A stretch of DNA of 57,744 nt from NCBI GenBank assembly GCA_934402395.1, contig CAKRTQ010000016.1, positions 1-57,744 of the forward strand. The letters run 5' to 3'. Within the stretch, counting starts at the first letter, position 1; each line of letters starts with the position of its first letter. Source of the DNA: an uncultured Eubacteriales bacterium (lineage in GTDB: Bacteria > Bacillota > Clostridia > Oscillospirales > CAG-272). Below, in pieces: positions 16,959-25,580 of the stretch. Made by a program: the position numbers and the translations under genes. The notes under the pieces are model-generated. The model saw only the letters and a program-made list of their open reading frames with translations, was not told where the DNA came from and searched no databases.

Positions 16959-17687
16959 ATGGATAATAAGGAAGTTAAGGTCAGTGCAAAGACCGTTAGT
17001 GAGGCGCTGCTCAAGGCGTCGATGGAGCTTGGCGTAAACATAGAGGAGCTTGAATATACCGTAACGACCGAAGCGAAAAAGGGATTCCTCGGTATCGGCG
17101 CCGTTGACGCCGAGATCGTTGCCACCGTCAAGCCCGGGAAGCCGGCTGCCGCCGATGATGCCGCTGCGGACAATGAGCCGCTTTCAAAGGGCGAAAAAAA
17201 TGCCGTTGAGTTTATCGAGACCATTGTTGCCGATATGGGGATAGAAGCCGAGATAAGCACAAAGCACGGCGAAAACGGCGCTCTGATAATCAAGGTGACG
17301 GGTCATGATTCCGGCACGCTTATCGGACATCACGGCGAGACGCTTGATGCGCTTCAGTATCTTGCGGGACTTGCCGCGAACCGCCGCGAGATAGGCGAAA
17401 ACGGCGAACGTGCCGAGCGCGGCGAATACGTAAAAATCGCGCTTGACATTGCGGGATACCGCGAAAAGAGAGAGGAGACTCTCCGTGCTCTCGCACGCCG
17501 TCAGGCAGAGCGCGTGCTCAAATACAAGAGAAGCGTTGTGCTTGAGCCGATGAACCCCTACGAACGCCGCATAATACATTCGGAGATACAGGGGATAGAG
17601 GGCGTGTCCACAAATTCTATCGGCAGCGAGAACAACCGCAGGGTTGTGATATTCCTTGAGGACGCGGGCAAAAAAGATAACAACTGA
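16959..17687 (+). CDS. khpB: RNA-binding protein KhpB (Jag/SpoIIIJ-associated)
   Basis: A 242-residue three-domain protein. It has an N-terminal Jag_N domain (about 1-52: VSAKTVSEALLKASMELGV, then EAKKGFLGIG), a KH domain with the GHHG loop (LIGHHGETLDALQYL), and a C-terminal R3H domain (MNPYERRIIHSEIQ). With KhpA, KhpB binds many small RNAs and affects cell elongation and division in streptococci. Its position directly after yidC is conserved across Firmicutes. Confidence 0.95.
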   Translation: MDNKEVKVSAKTVSEALLKASMELGVNIEELEYTVTTEAKKGFLGIGAVDAEIVATVKPGKPAAADDAAADNEPLSKGEKNAVEFIETIVADMGIEAEISTKHGENGALIIKVTGHDSGTLIGHHGETLDALQYLAGLAANRREIGENGERAERGEYVKIALDIAGYREKREETLRALARRQAERVLKYKRSVVLEPMNPYERRIIHSEIQGIEGVSTNSIGSENNRRVVIFLEDAGKKDNN

Positions 17688-17703
17688 GCTTATTTGATAC
17701 AGA

Positions 17704-17733
17704 GGGACTGTTGCGCGCCGGTGTGACAGTCCC
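17704..17733. other. Hairpin between khpB and mnmE
   Basis: GGGACTGT (17704-17711) pairs with ACAGTCCC (17726-17733). There is no T-run on the plus strand, so it is more likely an mRNA-processing or stability element than a terminator. Confidence 0.5.
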
Positions 17734-17765
17734 CGCTGTGGTATTTGGAAAAGGGGTGGTACGGA

Positions 17766-19163
17766 ATGCTTGACACGATAGCAGCGATATCAACACCGCG
17801 CGGCAAGGGCGGCGTGGCGCTGATACGAATAAGCGGCGCGGGTGCCGTTGCGGCAGGCGACGCAATATTCAAGCCGAAAAACGGAAAAAAATTATCCGAT
17901 TCACCGGCGCGGTATTCGGTATTCGGGGATATATACGACCCGCGCAGTGCGGGCGCGGTGGATTCCGGACTTGCCGTAGTATTCCGTGCGCCGCATTCGT
18001 TTACCGGCGAGGACACTGTGGAGATAAGCTGTCACGGCGGCGTGCTGGTCAGCGCGGCTGTGCTTTCCGCCGCGCTGGCGGCGGGAGCGAGACAGGCGGA
18101 GGCGGGAGAGTTCACACGCCGCGCATATGCTGCCGGCAAGCTCAGCCTTGCTGAGGCTGAGTCGCTCGGAATGCTGCTTGACGCGCGTACCGACGCACAG
18201 CTGAGGCTTGCGCGGGGCGGAATGCGCGGCGGGGTCACACGCGCCGCAGAAGAGCTGGCTGGCAGGATATCCGCAGTGCTTTCGGATATTTACGCGCGCA
18301 TAGATTTTCCGGACGAGGATCTCGGCGAGCTGAGCGTTGAGGAGATATCCGAACGCGTGAGAGGAATATATACGGATGCCGAAAGGCTTGCCGCAACATA
18401 TTCGACCGGCAGGGCGATAGCGGAGGGCATACCAACCGTTATATGCGGCAGGACGAACGCGGGAAAAAGCACGCTTTACAACCGGCTGACGGGCGAGGAA
18501 TCCGCGATCGTGACTGCCGAGGCGGGAACGACGCGCGATGTGCTGACCGAAACCGTGTCGTTCGGCGGGGTCACGCTGCGCCTGTCGGATACGGCGGGCA
18601 TACGCGAGGGACACGACGAGGCGGAACGCGTTGGGATAGGACGCGCGAGAGAACGGATAGAATCGAGCGAGCTTGTCATATTCGTGATAGACGGTTCGCG
18701 CGAGCCGGACGAAAACGAACGCGGGCTTGCTGCCGGGCTTGCGGAACGCAAATGGGGCAGAGTGGTCGCTGTGCTGAATAAATCCGATATCACGGGCGGC
18801 GCTGCGGGCGCGGTGCCTGCTGCGCGCGGGCTGTGGGAGAGTTTTCCAGACCGCGTGTCGATATCGGCGGAGAGCGGAGAGGGAACAGACGCGCTTGCCG
18901 CTATGATAGGTGGAATGTTTCTTGATGCGTCGATATCCACAGAGACGGATGCCGTTGTGCAGAACGAAAGGCAGCATGACGCGGTGTGCCGCGCCGTCGG
19001 CGCGCTCGACGATGCAGCCGAGGTGCTGACAAGCGGATTTTCACCCGATATCGCGGGGATCGACCTGGAGGAGGCACTGTCCGCACTGCGCGCCATTGAC
19101 GGACGCGGAGTATGCGCCGAGATCGTGGATGGTATCTTCTCAAAGTTCTGCGTGGGGAAATAA
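17766..19163 (+). CDS. mnmE: tRNA modification GTPase MnmE
   Basis: A 465-residue tRNA-U34 modification GTPase. It has an N-terminal formyl-THF-binding domain (DTIAAISTPRGKGGVALIRISG), a helical domain, and a G domain inserted near residue 225. The G1 motif is GRTNAGKST, G3 is DTAGIRE and G4 is NKSD. The protein ends in FCVGK, matching the family's catalytic C-terminal cysteine. With MnmG it makes cmnm5U/nm5U at wobble position 34. The ATG at 17766 follows AAAGGGGTGGTACGG. Normally mnmG and rsmG follow, but here the next 650 bp are repeats. Confidence 0.96.
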   Translation: MLDTIAAISTPRGKGGVALIRISGAGAVAAGDAIFKPKNGKKLSDSPARYSVFGDIYDPRSAGAVDSGLAVVFRAPHSFTGEDTVEISCHGGVLVSAAVLSAALAAGARQAEAGEFTRRAYAAGKLSLAEAESLGMLLDARTDAQLRLARGGMRGGVTRAAEELAGRISAVLSDIYARIDFPDEDLGELSVEEISERVRGIYTDAERLAATYSTGRAIAEGIPTVICGRTNAGKSTLYNRLTGEESAIVTAEAGTTRDVLTETVSFGGVTLRLSDTAGIREGHDEAERVGIGRARERIESSELVIFVIDGSREPDENERGLAAGLAERKWGRVVAVLNKSDITGGAAGAVPAARGLWESFPDRVSISAESGEGTDALAAMIGGMFLDASISTETDAVVQNERQHDAVCRAVGALDDAAEVLTSGFSPDIAGIDLEEALSALRAIDGRGVCAEIVDGIFSKFCVGK

Positions 19164-19228
19164 AAAACTGATAACACAGGCGGGAAACTCAGCAAGATTT
19201 ATATATTACAGTCCGTTTATCACGCCGC

Positions 19229-19251
19229 GCTGAGCCGCTTTGCGGCTCAGC
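19229..19251 (-). repeat. Inverted copy of the 70-bp hairpin repeat
   Basis: GCTGAGCCGC and GCGGCTCAGC pair around TTT, flanked by CGCC on the left and CTGAA on the right. This is the reverse orientation of the units at the window ends. It could also act as the mnmE terminator, since no other hairpin follows the gene. Confidence 0.7.
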
Positions 19252-19272
19252 CTGAAAAACGTGTGAGTCCAA

Positions 19273-19821
19273 ACACTTATGTTCCGATGTAAATGTAATG
19301 GTACATGAAGATCAGGATCCATCTTTTCAACTGCCGGGGTGTGAAGCTCAAAATCTGATAAAACATCACCCGAGTATAAAAAAACCATGTTCAGATGTAG
19401 CTGTCCGGCGGCAGAAAGGTATGAATCTGATCTTTTCTACTGCCGGGGTATGAAGATAAAAATCTGTACAAACGCCACCCGAGTATAAAAAGCCACATGT
19501 TCAGATGTAACTATGGGGCAGAAAGCAGATAAGGATCTGCTCTCGCTTCACGGTCGTGGTATGAAGCTCAAAATCTGATGAAACGCCACCCGAGTATAAA
19601 AAGCCCATGTTCAGATGTAGCTGTCCGGCGGCAGAAAGGTATGAATCTGATTTTTTCCACTGCCGGGGTATGAAGCTCAAAATCTGATAAAACATCACCC
19701 GAGTATAAAAAACCATGTTCAGATGTAACTATGGGGCAGGAAGCAGATAAGGATCTGCTCTCGCTTCACTGCCGGGGTATGAAGATAAAAATCTGATGAA
19801 ACGCCACCCGAGTATAAAAAA
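19273..19821 (+). repeat. Five tandem imperfect repeats of about 110 bp
   Basis: Five units end at about 19382, 19491, 19602, 19711 and 19821, each closing with CACCCGAGTATAAAAA. Units 2 and 4 share one 5' variant (TGTCCGGCGGCAGAAAGG) and units 3 and 5 share another (a small AGCAGA...TCTGCT hairpin), giving an A-B-A-B higher-order repeat. The last unit ends directly at the ATG of the sulfatase gene. I see no gene in 19164-19821. The short frames on the minus strand here are the repeat read in one frame. Confidence 0.88.
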
Positions 19822-21201
19822 ATGAATTTTGTTTATGTGCATACGCATGATAGCGGAAGGGTCATGCAGCCGTACGGATATGCGGCAGAAAACCCCGCAC
19901 TTATGGAGCTTGCGCGAGAGGGTACGATATTCAGACAAATGTACTGTACCGCGCCGACCTGTTCACCGAGCCGCGCCGGGATGCTCACCGGCATGACGCC
20001 GCACGAGTGCGGTATGCTGGGGCTTGCCCACCGCGGCTGGATGCTGAATGATTATTCGAAGCATATCGGAAATTACCTGCGCACGCAGGGTTATCATACC
20101 GCGCTTATAGGTGTCCATCATGAGTGCGATAAGAAGAATGCCGCACCGATAGGGTATTCGGAGTGGTATTACCGCGCGGGCAAGGGGAATGACGAGACCG
20201 ACCGGGGACATCTTGAAAAGGTAAAGGAGTTTTTCGGCAGAGCAGGGGAGATAGGTAAGCCGTTCTTTTTGTCGTTCGGTATGCGAAATACGCACCGACC
20301 GTGGCCGAAGGCGACCGATCCGCAGCCGGATTATGTTCTGCCGCCGTACCCGGTAGCGGATACACCCGAAACGAGACGCGACTACTGCGACTATCTCGAA
20401 AGCCTTTCGCACGCCGACGCGTGCCTTGGCGAGGTCATGGAATCGCTGAAGGAAAACGGACTCTGGGATGATACTGCGCTGCTGTTTACAACCGACCACG
20501 GGCTTGCCATGCCGGGCGCGAAGTGCAATATGTACGACAGCGGCATCGGCGTGGCGTTCATCCTGCGCCGCCCGGGACAGAAGCACGCCGTTTGCAACGC
20601 GCTGTGCTCGCAGATCGACCTTTTCCCGACCGTGTGCGACCTTCTTGGAGTGAGGAAGCCGGATTGGCTTGAGGGAAGGTCAATGCTGCCGTTGCTTGAC
20701 GGCAGCGCGGATGAGATAAACGAATTCGTGTATTCGGAGGTCACATTCCACGCAACGTATGAACCGATGCGCTGCGTGAGGAGCAAAGGGTATAAGCTCA
20801 TACGCTTTTTTGACGGCGGCGAGCTGAAAAAAGCTCCGAATATCGACGAAAGCGCGGCAAAGGACGCATATTTCAGCACACCGCTTTCGCATATGCCGAA
20901 GCCGCGCGAAATGTTTTTTGATCTCACAGCCGACCCCGGCGAGAGGGTGAACCTGCTTGAGGGAGGAAGACTTGAGAATTCCGGGACGTACCGTGCCGAG
21001 TACGCACGGCATGCGGCGGCACTGGAGGGCTGGATGAGGCGCACGAACGATCCTATGCTGCGTGGGGAGAATATGTATACTCTCGGCAAGGGGAAGATAA
21101 CCAATCCGACCGACGGATTGGCGCCGGATCACGAGACCGCATATGTGATCGGCGAAGAAGGAGACGAAAAAGACCGAAAGGCAGCTTATCCGCAGCCCTG
21201 A
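19822..21201 (+). CDS. Sulfatase (cysteine type, N-sulfohydrolase-like)
   Basis: A 459-residue type I sulfatase. The formylglycine motif is TCSPSRAGML, with Cys47 in C-x-P-S-R. The N-terminal VYVHTHDSGR resembles heparan N-sulfatase-like members, and FTTDHGLAMPG is the second metal-site strand. Cys47 must be oxidised to formylglycine by an anaerobic maturase (anSME), not encoded in this window. There is no signal peptide, so it should desulfate imported sugars in the cytoplasm. The start codon directly follows the tandem repeat and has no Shine-Dalgarno sequence, so the true 5' end or expression signal may have been altered by the repeat. Confidence 0.88.
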   Translation: MNFVYVHTHDSGRVMQPYGYAAENPALMELAREGTIFRQMYCTAPTCSPSRAGMLTGMTPHECGMLGLAHRGWMLNDYSKHIGNYLRTQGYHTALIGVHHECDKKNAAPIGYSEWYYRAGKGNDETDRGHLEKVKEFFGRAGEIGKPFFLSFGMRNTHRPWPKATDPQPDYVLPPYPVADTPETRRDYCDYLESLSHADACLGEVMESLKENGLWDDTALLFTTDHGLAMPGAKCNMYDSGIGVAFILRRPGQKHAVCNALCSQIDLFPTVCDLLGVRKPDWLEGRSMLPLLDGSADEINEFVYSEVTFHATYEPMRCVRSKGYKLIRFFDGGELKKAPNIDESAAKDAYFSTPLSHMPKPREMFFDLTADPGERVNLLEGGRLENSGTYRAEYARHAAALEGWMRRTNDPMLRGENMYTLGKGKITNPTDGLAPDHETAYVIGEEGDEKDRKAAYPQP

Positions 21202-21270
21202 GCCGGAAAGCGCCGGCCGCGCCCGCCGCATGGGACGGAATGCCTTAACATAAATTTTCTTTCTCCCCTA

Positions 21271-21299
21271 TTGTGTTTGCGCGGAGTTTGTTATATAAT
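21271..21299 (+). promoter_or_regulatory. Promoter for lepA-hemW
   Basis: TTGTGT (21271-21276), a 17-bp spacer and TATAAT (21294-21299), then a leader of about 35 nt with ACGGAGGTCA before the lepA ATG. Confidence 0.7.
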
Positions 21300-21341
21300 A
21301 TAGTAAAAGATGTACTTTTTACGAAAGGCAACGGAGGTCAA

Positions 21342-23162
21342 ATGGAGAGATCCGACCGCACACATATCAGAAATTTTTCAATAATAGCACATATAGACCA
21401 CGGCAAAAGCACGCTTGCCGACCGCCTGCTTGAGGCGACCGGAACCGTAGCAAAACGTGATATGGAGGATCAGGTCCTTGACAATATGGACCTTGAACGC
21501 GAGCGCGGCATAACCATAAAGGCGCGCGCCGTGCGGCTTGACTACAAGGCTCCCGACGGCGGCGTGTATGAGCTGAATCTCATTGACACGCCCGGTCACG
21601 TGGACTTCAATTATGAAGTTTCGCGTTCGCTCAACGCCTGCGAGGGCGCGCTGCTCGTCGTCGATGCCACACAGGGCATAGAGGCGCAAACGCTGGCAAA
21701 TGCCTACCTTGCCGTAGATGCGGGACTTGAGATAGTCCCCGTGATAAATAAGATCGACCTTCCTTCCGCCGATCCGGATGCCTGCCGCCATGAGATAGAG
21801 GAGGTCATCGGCATACCCGCCGAGGGCTGCCCCGCTATTTCGGCTAAGATGGGACTGAATATAGATCAGGTGCTTGAGGCTGTCGTGCGTGACATTCCCG
21901 CGCCCGACGGCGACCCGGATGCGCCGCTCAAATGCCTTATTTTCGATTCGTATTACGACAGCTATCTCGGCGTTGTGGTCTACGTCCGCGTAAAGGACGG
22001 CACACTCCGCGCCGGCGACCGGATACTTCTCATGAACACAAAAACGACCTTCGATGTTGTTGAGGTCGGTACCATGGAGCCATTCGGGCTCCAGAAGCGC
22101 GAACTTCTTTCCGCGGGAGACGTCGGATATATCACCGCGTCGATAAAGAGCGTGGGAGACACGCAGGTCGGCGATACCGTAACGCTTGCGTCCCGCCCTG
22201 CCGATTCACCGCTGCCGGGCTTCAAGGCGGTGCAGCCGATGGTCTATGCCGGTATTTACCCCGAGGACGGCGCGCGCTACGGCGACCTGCGCGATGCGCT
22301 TGAAAAGCTGCGTCTTAATGACGCTGCGCTTTCGTTTGAACCCGAAACGTCCATTGCCCTCGGCTTCGGCTTCCGCTGCGGATTCCTCGGGCTTCTGCAT
22401 ATGGAGATAATCGAGGAGCGGCTTGAACGCGAGTTCAATCTCGACCTCATCACCACCGCGCCGAGCGTTATCTACGAGGTAAAGCTCAAAAAGGGCAGCA
22501 CCGTGCGCATCGACAACCCCGCAAGCTATCCGCAGCCGGATGAGATCGAGGTCGCGCGCGAGCCGATAGTCAAGGCAAGCATCATCACACCCGTTGAGTA
22601 TGTCGGCGGACTTATGGACCTTTGCCAGGACCGCCGCGGTGTTTTTATCGACATGAAATATCTTGACGATATACGCGCCGAGCTTCATTACGAACTGCCG
22701 CTCAACGAGATCATATACGACTTTTTTGACGCGCTCAAAAGCCGCTCGCGCGGCTACGCGTCGCTTGACTACGAATTTCTTGAATACCGCGACTCAAAGC
22801 TCTGCAAGCTTGATTTCCTGCTGAACGGCGAAAAGGTGGACGCGCTTTCATTTATCGTTCACGAGGAAAAAGCATATGCGCGTGCCCGCAAGATCGCCGA
22901 GCGGCTCAAGGATAACATCCCGCGCCAGCTCTTTGAAATACCGATACAGGCGGCTATCGGCTCGCGCATAATCGCGCGCGAGACCGTAAAGGCTATGCGC
23001 AAGGACGTGCTTGCCAAATGCTACGGCGGCGACATCACGCGTAAGAAAAAACTGCTTGAAAAGCAGAAGGAAGGCAAAAAGAAAATGCGTCGGCTCGGCT
23101 CGGTGCAGATATCGCCCGAGTCGTTCATGGCGGTGCTCAAGCTTGGCGACGATACGAAATAA
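21342..23162 (+). CDS. lepA: Elongation factor 4 (LepA)
   Basis: A 606-residue translational GTPase, the normal family length. G1 is AHIDHGKST, G3 is DTPGHVDF and G4 is NKID. The C-terminal LepA-specific domain contains KRSRGYASLDYE-like and KKLLEKQKEGKKKMR segments. EF4 remodels or back-translocates stalled ribosomes and aids 30S biogenesis. The ATG at 21342 follows ACGGAGGTCA. The longer frame upstream overlaps the promoter. hemW follows after 23 bp, a classic lepA-hemW operon. Confidence 0.97.
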   Translation: MERSDRTHIRNFSIIAHIDHGKSTLADRLLEATGTVAKRDMEDQVLDNMDLERERGITIKARAVRLDYKAPDGGVYELNLIDTPGHVDFNYEVSRSLNACEGALLVVDATQGIEAQTLANAYLAVDAGLEIVPVINKIDLPSADPDACRHEIEEVIGIPAEGCPAISAKMGLNIDQVLEAVVRDIPAPDGDPDAPLKCLIFDSYYDSYLGVVVYVRVKDGTLRAGDRILLMNTKTTFDVVEVGTMEPFGLQKRELLSAGDVGYITASIKSVGDTQVGDTVTLASRPADSPLPGFKAVQPMVYAGIYPEDGARYGDLRDALEKLRLNDAALSFEPETSIALGFGFRCGFLGLLHMEIIEERLEREFNLDLITTAPSVIYEVKLKKGSTVRIDNPASYPQPDEIEVAREPIVKASIITPVEYVGGLMDLCQDRRGVFIDMKYLDDIRAELHYELPLNEIIYDFFDALKSRSRGYASLDYEFLEYRDSKLCKLDFLLNGEKVDALSFIVHEEKAYARARKIAERLKDNIPRQLFEIPIQAAIGSRIIARETVKAMRKDVLAKCYGGDITRKKKLLEKQKEGKKKMRRLGSVQISPESFMAVLKLGDDTK

Positions 23163-23185
23163 TTTCCGAGGAAAGGAAAAACACG

Positions 23186-24379
23186 ATGGCAATATCAGAT
23201 ATTTTCGGCAAAAAGGAAAAGAAACCGCTGGGGCTTTATATCCACATTCCGTTTTGCCGCAGCAAATGCGAATACTGCGATTTTTGCTCATTTGTTCCCA
23301 ACAACGACGCGGTCGTTGAGCATTACACCGATGCTCTCCTGCTTCAGATGGAGGACTGGCGCGACAAGTGCCGCCCCTACGAGATAGACACTGTATATAT
23401 CGGCGGCGGCACGCCCACATATCTTGATCTTCCGCACCTTCAGCGCATCATCGAGGGCGTGTGGCGTAACTTCAAGGTAAAAAAGAGCGCCGAAATATCA
23501 ATGGAATCCAACCCTGCCACGGTCGATGCCGAGACGCTTCACCGCATACGCAGGCTCGGTGTGAACCGTCTCAGCATAGGAATGCAGAGCGCGGTCCCGG
23601 GCGAGCTGAAGGCTCTGGGACGGGCGCACAGCGTCACCGATGCCGAGCGTGCGTTCAATGACGCGCGCCGCGCGGGCTTTGAAAACATAAACATCGACCT
23701 CATGTACGGCATTCCCGAACAGACTGTCGATTCCTTCATGCAGTCGCTCTCCTTTGCTTCGTCCCGCGCGCCGGAACACATTTCCCTCTACGCGCTTAAA
23801 ATAGAAGATGGAACGCCCTTTGCCCGCCGCCGCGAAACGCTTCCGCTGCCGGGCGAGGATGCCGAGTACGAAATGTATATGCGCGCGGTGGATTATCTTG
23901 ACGCGCGCGGCTACAAGAGATATGAGATATCCAATTTTGCAAAGCCGGGCTTTGAATCGCGCCACAATCTCAAGTACTGGCACTGCGATGAATATCTCGG
24001 GCTCGGCGCAAGCGCGCACTCCTATTTCGGGCGCGAGCGGTTTTCCGCCACGCGCGTGGTGCGCGATTACATCGACGGGCTTGAGATAATCGGCTCCGAC
24101 ATCAACATTATCGCAAGCTGCGACAAGATACGCTCCCGCGAGAGCATGGATGAATACGTCATGCTCGGAATGCGGCTTGAGGAGGGCGTAAACATCCGTA
24201 CATTTGACGCGCGCTTCGGCGTTTCCTTCAGAGAGAAGTACGGTGTATTGCTTGACGAATACATAAAGGACGGCTTTGTTGAATGCGACGGTGAAAATTA
24301 CCGTTTCACCTCAAACGGAATGTTCGTGTCAAACTACATTCTTTCGAGCGTGCTTGACCTTGGCGTGAGCGGCAAGTGA
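23186..24379 (+). CDS. hemW: Radical SAM protein HemW (heme chaperone)
   Basis: A 397-residue radical SAM protein with the 4Fe-4S motif FCRSKCEYCDF (Cys24, Cys28, Cys31), then IGGGTPTYL and NLKYWHCDEYLGLG. The HNxxYW phrase (RHNLKYW) separates HemW from the oxidase HemN. HemW is a membrane-associated heme-binding protein thought to deliver heme to client enzymes. The ATG follows CGAGGAAAGGAAAAACACG. Confidence 0.95.
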   Translation: MAISDIFGKKEKKPLGLYIHIPFCRSKCEYCDFCSFVPNNDAVVEHYTDALLLQMEDWRDKCRPYEIDTVYIGGGTPTYLDLPHLQRIIEGVWRNFKVKKSAEISMESNPATVDAETLHRIRRLGVNRLSIGMQSAVPGELKALGRAHSVTDAERAFNDARRAGFENINIDLMYGIPEQTVDSFMQSLSFASSRAPEHISLYALKIEDGTPFARRRETLPLPGEDAEYEMYMRAVDYLDARGYKRYEISNFAKPGFESRHNLKYWHCDEYLGLGASAHSYFGRERFSATRVVRDYIDGLEIIGSDINIIASCDKIRSRESMDEYVMLGMRLEEGVNIRTFDARFGVSFREKYGVLLDEYIKDGFVECDGENYRFTSNGMFVSNYILSSVLDLGVSGK

Positions 24380-24417
24380 GCGCAGGCGGAAAATTTATTT
24401 TTTTCACTATCTTTCCA

Positions 24418-24446
24418 TTGACAAACGCCCCTTTATGGGTTACAAT
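24418..24446 (+). promoter_or_regulatory. Promoter for the DUF1292 gene
   Basis: TTGACA (24418-24423), a 17-bp spacer and TACAAT (24441-24446). Transcription should start near 24453, about 20 nt before the ATG. Confidence 0.85.
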
Positions 24447-24472
24447 ATTATCAGAGAATGCGAGGTAACGAC

Positions 24473-24793
24473 ATGGAAAATAAAAAGAACGCAAACGAAA
24501 ACGAAGAGCTGTTTGAGGCTGAGACCGTCACTCTGCTCGACGAAGACAATAACGAAATAGAATTTGAAGTCATAGGCGGCTGCGTGGTAGACGGCGTGCA
24601 GTATTTTGCGCTGATCCCGGCGGGCTCTGCCGATGATGACGGCGGCTTTACCGAGTACATCATCCTCAAAAGCGTAAAGGATGACGCCGGTGAGGAAGAG
24701 CTTATCGAGATCGAAGACGATGCGGAGTTCGACCGTGTTGCCGCGACATTTGACGAAGCCTTCGACGCCGAAATCGACTACGACGCCGAATAA
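24473..24793 (+). CDS. DUF1292 domain-containing acidic protein
   Basis: A 106-residue, strongly acidic protein of the DUF1292 (YrzB-like) family. The core is ETVTLLDEDNNEIEFEVIGGCVVDGVQYFALIP followed by EYIILKSVKDDAGEEELIEIEDD, a small beta-rich domain of unknown function. In many Firmicutes it lies next to ruvX or alaS; here it is alone behind its own promoter. The ATG at 24473 follows CGAGGTAACGAC. Confidence 0.92.
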   Translation: MENKKNANENEELFEAETVTLLDEDNNEIEFEVIGGCVVDGVQYFALIPAGSADDDGGFTEYIILKSVKDDAGEEELIEIEDDAEFDRVAATFDEAFDAEIDYDAE

Positions 24794-24807
24794 GCGCGTA
24801 AAAAAAC

Positions 24808-25003
24808 AGAAATTCTTCCTGCTTAGTTCGTGATAACCGTCTAAACGGAACCGACACTACTTTCAAGGGATCTGAAATATGGATTCGAGGGTGGTTTGCA
24901 GACCTCCCCCGGCGCGACCGCAATTGACTTGTCTTGCCTCGCGCCGGGGATGCTGGGAGCAGTAAAGCCCGAGATAAGATCCCACCTTGCTCGGCAGGGT
25001 TTC
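24808..25003 (+). ncRNA. Candidate structured RNA, possibly 6S-like
   Basis: About 195 nt with three nested helices: CCTGCTTAG (24818-24826) with CTCGGCAGG (24990-24998, one mismatch), GGGATCT (24867-24873) with AGATCCC (24977-24983), and CCCCGGCGCGA (24907-24917) with TCGCGCCGGGG (24939-24949). Together they give a rod with a closing stem, a large internal bubble and a terminal stem, of about the length and outline of Firmicutes 6S RNA. The 5' part (TTAGTTCGTGATAACCG) vaguely recalls the start of bacillar 6S-1. I found no clear promoter or terminator, so the 6S label is tentative. An unnamed RNA is the alternative. Confidence 0.42.
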
Positions 25004-25030
25004 CAATCGGCGGTTACACGGCTCGGCGGG

Positions 25031-25110
25031 TTTTTTAAGCTCGGGTGGCGTTTTTTGAACTCGGGTGGCGTTTCATCGGATTTTGGACTTCATACCCAGA
25101 GAATAGGCGG
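25031..25110 (-). repeat. Inverted copies of the 110-bp repeat end
   Basis: AGCTCGGGTGGCGTTTTTTG and AACTCGGGTGGCGTTTCATC are reverse-orientation copies of the CGCCACCCGAG end of the units at 19.3-19.8 kb. The following GGATTTTGGACTTCATACC is the matching inner part. The repeat therefore flanks the sulfatase-lepA-hemW-DUF1292 segment in inverted orientation. Confidence 0.8.
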
Positions 25111-25140
25111 GGAATAAAATTATATAGATGCTTCGGTACG

Positions 25141-25255
25141 GTTGCCCCGCCGCGTTTAGCCGCGCCGCAACGCGGCTAAACCCAAGAACAGCAAAAGCAG
25201 ATCCGTATCGCATGCCGCCGGATAGTTGCATCAGAATATGGAGTCCTTGCTTTCA
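25141..25255 (-). repeat. Inverted hairpin repeat joined to a degenerate 110-bp unit
   Basis: GTTTAGCCGCG (25154-25164) pairs perfectly with CGCGGCTAAAC (25171-25181) and is preceded by GCCCCGCC, the mirror of the hairpin unit at the window ends. The following 70 bases, read on the minus strand, resemble the start of the 110-bp unit (TATCCGGCGGCAT). No gene is visible in 25004-25580 apart from these repeats and the leader of the next gene. Confidence 0.65.
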
Positions 25256-25400
25256 AGCCCCGGGCATATGCGTGGAAAAGCAGCCTGTAAAATATGTACT
25301 GTACTGCATCCCCGCCTCCGGATATCCACTTTTCAAATGTTACTGAATAATGACTGAAAAATTATTGCCGATAAAAAGGCAATTTTTTTGTTTTTGACAA

Positions 25401-25429
25401 TTGACAAGAACAAAAAAGTGTGTTAAAAT
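25401..25429 (+). promoter_or_regulatory. Promoter and long leader for the GH20 gene
   Basis: TTGACA (25401-25406), a 17-bp spacer and TAAAAT (25424-25429). A second TTGACA lies just upstream at 25394. The leader is about 145 nt and rich in short inverted repeats (for example GGCTTAAAAAGCC), ending in CGGAGGTGTGAA before the ATG. No known riboswitch class was recognised in it. Confidence 0.7.
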
Positions 25430-25580
25430 ACTATACAGTATTATCCGATAGTGTCGGGCGGCTGAAAAAAGCAAAAAAACGCCGGATATCGGCTTAAAAA
25501 GCCGAAAAAACGCGCCGCGCAGCATGTCCCGTGCCCGATCGGAATAAAAAACAAATGTAAATTTTTTTCGGAGGTGTGAA

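Noticed and set aside
19273..19821. Short minus-strand frames encoding FLYSGGVSSDFELH-like segments
   Set aside because: These are the 110-bp repeat read in one frame; they are degenerate, lack start signals, and recur only where the repeat occurs.
24808..25003. Alternative identities tmRNA, SRP RNA or RNase P RNA for the structured stretch
   Set aside because: The universally conserved sequences of these RNAs are not present.
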